64,000 nt of DNA, taken from contig NC_092460.1 of assembly GCF_047495875.1 (NCBI RefSeq), positions 42,078,073 through 42,142,072 of the forward strand. Direction: 5' to 3'. Position numbers and translations under genes: made by a program. Positions 58,858 through 64,000 of the stretch are shown here, piece after piece. The stretch is from Pithys albifrons albifrons (taxonomy: Eukaryota; Chordata; Aves; Passeriformes; Thamnophilidae). How positions within the stretch are numbered: position 1 is the stretch's first letter; every line of letters begins with the position of its first letter. Under the pieces are notes generated by a model that made no database searches, had not been told where the DNA came from, and saw only the letters and a program-made list of their open reading frames with translations.

Positions 58858-61800
58858 TCCTGTCTGTCAGAAATCAAGAGTTTCACGTGTTAGAAGAGCA
58901 AAGGTGCACTTTGCGATAAGAGCTTCCCGTACGTAACAACTGTGTTTTTCACCAAGAAAGAAAGCTCCAGACCTGCATTCTCGAATGCATATGATTCACT
59001 TATCAAAGCCATAAGAAATGTGTGTCCTTATGCCTTCTGTCTTGCAAGAATCAACTGTTTCTCTTGTTATCAACGAAAAGTTGCACTTTGCGAGATGAGC
59101 TTCCCCTAAGGAACAAAGTTGCTTTTCACCGAGAAAGAAAGCTCCAGACCTGCATTCTCGAATGCATATGATTCACTTATCAAAGCCATAAAAAATATAT
59201 GTCCTTATGCATTCTGTCTTGCAAGAATCAGCTGATTCTCTTGATAGCAACGAAAAGTTGCGCTTTGCGAGATGAGCTTCCCCTAAGGAACATGGTTGCT
59301 TTTCACCGAGAAAGAAAGATCCAGTCCTGGATTCTCAGATGCATATGAGAATCTTTCTAAAGCCATAAGAAATATGTGTCCTGATACATTCTTTCTGGCA
59401 GGAATCGACTGTTTCACTTGTTAGCAGAAAAATGCTACTCTTTGCGAGCTGAACTTCCCCTAAGGAATAACTGTGCTTTCCATCCAGAAAGAGAGCTCCA
59501 GTCCTGGATTCTCTAATGCATGTGATTCACTAACAAGAGCCATAAGAATACTGTGTCCTGATGCCTTCTGTCTGATAGGAATCGACTCTTTCACTTAGCA
59601 AATCAAAGTTGCACTTTGCTCGTTGACCTTCCCCTAAGGAACAACAGTGCTTTGCACAGTGAAAGCAAGCTCCAGCTCTGGAGTTTTAGATGCATATGAT
59701 TTACTTTCCAAAACCATAAGAAATATGTGCCCTGATGTCTCCTGTCTGTCAGAAATCAAGAGTTTCACGTGTTAGAAGAGCAAAGGTGCACTTTGCGATA
59801 AGAGCTTCCCGTACGTAACAACTGTGTTTTTCACCAAGAAAGAAAGCTCCAGACCTGCATTCTCGAATGCATATGATTCACTTATCAAAGCCATAAGAAA
59901 TGTGTGTCCTTATGCCTTCTGTCTTGCAAGAATCAACTGTTTCTCTTGTTATCAACGAAAAGTTGCACTTTGCGAGATGAGCTTCCCCTAAGGAACAAAG
60001 TTGCTTTTCACCGAGAAAGAAAGCTCCAGACCTGCATTCTCGAATGCATATGATTCACTTATCAAAGCCATAAAAAATATATGTCCTTATGCATTCTGTC
60101 TTGCAAGAATCAGCCGATTCTCTTGATAGCAACGAAAAGTTGCGCTTTGCGAGATGAGCTTCCCCTAAGGAACATGGTTGCTTTTCACCGAGAAAGAAAG
60201 ATCCAGTCCTGGATTCTCAGATGCATATGAGAATCTTTCTAAAGCCATAAGAAATATGTGTCCTGATACATTCTTTCTGGCAGGAATCGACTGTTTCACT
60301 TGTTAGCAGAAAAATGCTACTCTTTGCGAGCTGAACTTCCCCTAAGGAATAACTGTGCTTTCCATCCAGAAAGAGAGCTTTAGTCCTGGATTCTCTAATG
60401 CATGTGATTCACTAACAAGAGCCATAAGAATACTGTGTCCTGATGCCTTCTGTCTGATAGGAATCGACTCTTTCACTTAGCAAATCAAAGTTGCACTTTG
60501 CTCGTTGACCTTCCCCTAAGGAACAACAGTGCTTTGCACAGTGAAAGCAAGCTCCAGCTCTGGAGTTTTAGATGCATATGATTTACTTTCCAAAACCATA
60601 AGAAATATGTGCCCTGATGTCTCCTGTCTGTCAGAAATCAAGAGTTTCACGTGTTAGAAGAGCAAAGGTGCACTTTGCGATAAGAGCTTCCCGTACGTAA
60701 CAACTGTGTTTTTCACCAAGAAAGAAAGCTCCAGACCTGCATTCTCGAATGCATATGATTCACTTATCAAAGCCATAAAAAATATATGTCCTTATGCATT
60801 CTGTCTTGCAAGAATCAGCTGATTCTCTTGATAGCAACGAAAAGTTGCGCTTTGCGAGATGAGCTTCCCCTAAGGAACATGGTTGCTTTTCACCGAGAAA
60901 GAAAGATCCAGTCCTGGATTCTCAGATGCATATGAGAATCTTTCTAAAGCCATAAGAAATATGTGTCCTGATACATTCTTTCTGGCAGGAATCGACTGTT
61001 TCACTTGTTAGCAGAAAAATGCTACTCTTTGCGAGCTGAACTTCCCCTAAGGAATAACTGTGCTTTCCATCCAGAAAGAGAGCTCCAGTCCTGGATTCTC
61101 TAATGCATGCGATTCACTAACAAGAGCCATAAGAATACTGTGTCCTGATGCCTTCTGTCTGACAGGAATCGACTGTTTCACTTGTTAGCAAAGCAAAGTT
61201 GCACTTTGCTCGTTGAGCTTCCCCTAAGGAACAACAGTGCTTTGCATCCAGAAAGAGAGCTCCAGTCCTGGATTCTCTGATGCATGTGATTCACTAACCA
61301 GAGCCATAAGAATACTGTGTCCTGATGCCTTCTGTCTGACAGGAATCGACTGTTTCACTTGTTAGCAAAGCAGAGTTGCACTTTGCTATTGAGCTTCCCG
61401 TAAAGAAACAACAGTGCTTTGCACCATGAAAGCAAGCTCCAGCCCTGGAGTTTTAGATGCATATGATTTACTTTCCAAAACCATAAGAAATATGTGCCCT
61501 GATGTCTCCTGTCTGTCAGAAATCAAGAGTTTCACGTGTTAGAAGAGCAAAGGTGCACTTTGCGATAAGAGCTTCCCCTACGTAACAACTGTGTTTTTCA
61601 CCAAGAAAGAAAGCTCCAGACCTGCATTCTCGAATGCATATGATTCACTTATCAAAGCCATAAGAAATATGTGTCCTTATGCCTTCTGTCTTGCAAGAAT
61701 CAACTGTTTCTCTTGTTATCAACGAAAAGTTGCACTTTGCGAGATGAGCTTCCCCTAAGGAACAAAGTTGTTTTTCACGGAGAAAGAAAGATCCAGGCCT

Positions 61801-63275
61801 GGATTCTCAGATGCATATTATTCACTTATCAAAGCCATAAGAAATGTGTGTCCTTATGCCTTCTGTCTTACATGAATCAGCTGTTTCTCTTGTTAGCAAC
61901 GAAAAGTTGCACTTTGCGAGATGAGCTTCCCCTAAGGAACAACGCTGTTTCTCACCGAGAAAGAAAGATCCAGTCCTGGATTCACAGATGGATATGAGAA
62001 TCTTTCTAAAGCCATAAGAAATGTGTGTCCTGATACATTCTTTCTGTCAGGAATCGACTGTTTCACTTGTTAGCAGAAAAATGCTACTCTTTGCGAGCTG
62101 AACTTCCCGTATGGAACAACAGTGCTTTGCATCCAGAATGAGAGCTCCAGTCCTGGATTCTCTGATGCATGTGATTCACTAGCCAGAGCCATAACAATAC
62201 TGTGTCCTGATGCTTTCTGTCTGACAGGAATCGACTGTTTCACTTGTTAGCAAAGCAAAGTTGCACTTTGCTCGTTGAGCTTCCCCTAAAGAACAATTGT
62301 GCTTTTCACCGTGAAAGCAAGCTCCAGCCCTGGAGTTTTAGATGCATATGATTTACTTTCCAAAACCATAACAAATATATGCCCTGATGTCTCCTGTCCG
62401 TCAGAAATCCAGAGTTCACGTGTTAGAAGAGCAAAGGTGCACTTTGCGATAGGAGCTTCCCGTACGTAACAACTGTGTTTTTCACCAAGAAAGAAAGCTC
62501 CAGACCTGCATTCTCGAATGCATATGATTCACTTATCGAAGCCATAAGAAATGTGTGTCCTTATGCTTTCTGTCTTGCAAGAATCAGCTGTTTCTCTTGT
62601 TAGCAACGAAAAGTTGTACTTTGCGAGATGAGCTTCCCTTAAGGAACAAAGTTGTTTTTCACGGAGAAAGAAAGATCCAGGCCTGGATTCTCAGATGCAT
62701 ATTATTCACTTATCAAAGCCATAAGAAATGTGTGTCCTTATGCCTTCTGTCTTACAAGAATCAGCTGTTTCTCTTGTTAGCAACGAAAAGTTGCACTTTG
62801 CGAGATGAGCTTCCCCTAAGGACCAACGCTGTTTCTCACCGAGAAAGAAAGATCCAATCCTGGATTCTCAGATGTATATGAGAATCTTTCTAAAGCCATA
62901 AGAAATATGTGTCCTGATACATTCTTTCTGGCAGGAATCGACTGTTTCACTTGTTAGCAGAAAAATGCTACTCTTTGCGAGCTGAACTTCCCCTAAAGAA
63001 CGAATGCGCTTTGCATCCAGAAGGAGGGCTCCAGTCCTGGATTCTCTGATGCATGTGATTCACTAACCAGAGCCATAAGAATACTGTGTCCTGATGCCTT
63101 CTGTCTGACAGGAATCGACTGTTTCACTTGTTAGCAAAGCAGAGTTGCACTTTGCTATTGAGCTTCCCGTAAAGAAACAACAGTGCTTTGCACCATGAAA
63201 GCAAGCGCCAGCCCTGGAGTTTTAGATGCATATGATTTACTTTCCAAAACCATAAGAAATATGTGCCCTGATGTC
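58858..63275 (+). repeat. Block b, copy 5, with the same one-monomer deletion (4418 bp)
   Basis: Units start at 58858, 59740, 60622 (885 bp, reduced hexamer), 61507 (U4) and 62392 (U5). Type-b markers are C at 60115 and G at 63207. The first pentamer reads CTTCCCG where the other block-b copies read CTTCGCG, so it is not a perfect copy of block b in copy 3. Confidence 0.93.
60622..61506 (+). repeat. Reduced hexamer, A/B fusion monomer, second occurrence
   Basis: The structure is the same as at 32166, exactly 28,456 bp downstream, with the exchange in 60719-60778. Both lie in block b and precede a type-b U4. Confidence 0.94.
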
Positions 63276-64000
63276 TCCTGTCTGTCAGAAATCAAGAGTT
63301 TCACGTGTTAGAAGAGCAAAGGTGCACTTTGCGATAAGAGCTTCGCGTACGTAACAACTGTGTTTTTCACCAAGAAAGAAAGCTCCAGACCTGCATTCTC
63401 GAATGCATATGATTCACTTATCAAAGCCATAAGAAATGTGTGTCCTTATGCCTTCTGTCTTGCAAGAATCAACTGTTTCTCTTGTTATCAACGAAAAGTT
63501 GCACTTTGCGAGATGAGCTTCCCCTAAGGAACAAAGTTGCTTTTCACCGAGAAAGAAAGCTCCAGACCTGCATTCTCGAATGCATATGATTCACTTATCA
63601 AAGCCATAAAAAATATATGTCCTTATGCATTCTGTCTTGCAAGAATCAGCTGATTCTCTTGATAGCAACGAAAAGTTGCGCTTTGCGAGATGAGCTTCCC
63701 CTAAGGAACATGGTTGCTTTTCACCGAGAAAGAAAGATCCAGTCCTGGATTCTCAGATGCATATGAGAATCTTTCTAAAGCCATAAGAAATATGTGTCCT
63801 GATACATTCTTTCTGGCAGGAATCGACTGTTTCACTTGTTAGCAGAAAAATGCTACTCTTTGCGAGCTGAACTTCCCCTAAGGAATAACTGTGCTTTCCA
63901 TCCAGAAAGAGAGCTCCAGTCCTGGATTCTCTAATGCATGTGATTCACTAACAAGAGCCATAAGAATACTGTGTCCTGATGCCTTCTGTCTGATAGGAAT
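63276..64000 (+). repeat. Block c, copy 5, cut by the window end
   Basis: The segment holds four complete monomers (A, B, C, D) and 17 bp of E. The first A reads CTTCGCG. Assignment to block c rests on its position after the block-b end marker at 63207; the diagnostic hexamer lies outside the window. Confidence 0.75.

Larger units (their letters stand above)
1..64000 (+). repeat. Tandem satellite array, ~177-bp monomer, head-to-tail throughout
   Basis: The landmark GCCATAA recurs at 151, 328, 505, 682, 856 and 1033 (spacings 177, 177, 177, 174, 177) and continues at this spacing to the end of the window without a break, inversion or insertion. About 362 complete monomers are present. Monomers of different type share recognisable blocks (TTCTGTCT near the start, CTTTGCGAG or CTTTGCTCG, CTTCCCCTAA, GAAAGAAAG, TGCATATGATT, GCCATAAGAA) but differ at many positions. 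Monomers in equivalent places of successive higher-order units are almost identical. That pattern is the hallmark of a homogenised higher-order satellite, as at many plant and animal centromeres. I do not recognise the family. It is not primate alpha satellite and not the Arabidopsis 178-bp repeat. Centromeric function is inference. Confidence 0.98.
55145..64000 (+). repeat. Higher-order repeat copy 5, partial, lacking its first pentamer
   Basis: Block a is only 3713 bp (pentamer 2, hexamer, U4, U5). Block b is 4418 bp, and block c is cut by the window end after 725 bp. Offsets to copy 3 are constant at 28,456 bp: 26689 to 55145, 27571 to 56027, 28633 to 57089, 32166 to 60622, 34820 to 63276. 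The missing first pentamer is explained by the hybrid junction at the end of copy 4. Confidence 0.93.

Noticed and set aside
1..64000. CRISPR array
   Set aside because: Repeats are contiguous and about 177 bp with no unique spacers, and no cas genes are present.
1..64000. Primate alpha satellite or Arabidopsis 178-bp centromere repeat
   Set aside because: Monomer length is close, but the sequence does not match either consensus as I know it. I leave the family unnamed.
1..64000. Transposon insertions, tRNA or rRNA genes, or unique sequence between repeats
   Set aside because: Monomer landmarks continue at 174-177 bp spacing without a gap, so there is no room for an insertion.

Overview
The whole window is one uninterrupted tandem array of satellite DNA, with every repeat in the same orientation. 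I find no gene, RNA gene, transposon, CRISPR array or unique sequence in it. The basic unit is a monomer of about 177 bp, and about 362 complete monomers fit in the 64 kb. This size and layout point to a eukaryotic centromere or a large heterochromatic block. I do not recognise the family: it is not primate alpha satellite (171 bp) nor the Arabidopsis 178-bp satellite, and I cannot name the organism. A tract this regular and this long is normally resolved only in long-read assemblies.

The array has at least three levels above the monomer. (1) Monomers fall into a fixed order A-B-C-D-E that forms a pentamer of 882 bp, with diverged pentamers of 885 and 884 bp and one hexamer of 1062 bp. (2) Pentamers are grouped into blocks. 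A full block is two 882-bp pentamers, one hexamer, one 885-bp pentamer (U4) and one 884-bp pentamer (U5), 4595 bp and 26 monomers. A short block has one 882-bp pentamer fewer, 3713 bp and 21 monomers. (3) Blocks follow the order a (4595) - b (4595) - c (3713), giving a higher-order repeat (HOR) of 12,903 bp and 73 monomers. Single-base markers identify the block types: b carries C at 5853 and G at 9122 and their counterparts, and c carries C at 10439 and its counterparts.

Layout: HOR copy 1 is 1-12903 and copy 2 is 12904-25806; they are almost identical. Copy 3, 25807-38532, lacks one monomer in block b and has a chimeric end. A rearranged insert lies at 38533-42244. Copy 4, 42245-55144, ends in a hybrid pentamer. 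Copy 5, 55145-64000, is partial: it lacks its first pentamer and runs off the end. Five recombination junctions can be placed within stretches of 13 to about 120 bp of shared sequence. The same 177-bp deletion occurs twice, 28,456 bp apart, which suggests that a segment of more than 8 kb was copied over that distance.

At the monomer scale I see dyad symmetries at two recurring positions. There are also degenerate sequences resembling the CENP-B box, in two of the five monomers of each pentamer. If the array is centromeric, these are the candidate functional elements, but nothing in the sequence proves activity. The only open frames are 108-codon frames spanning two monomers; they follow from 177 being 3 x 59 and are not genes.
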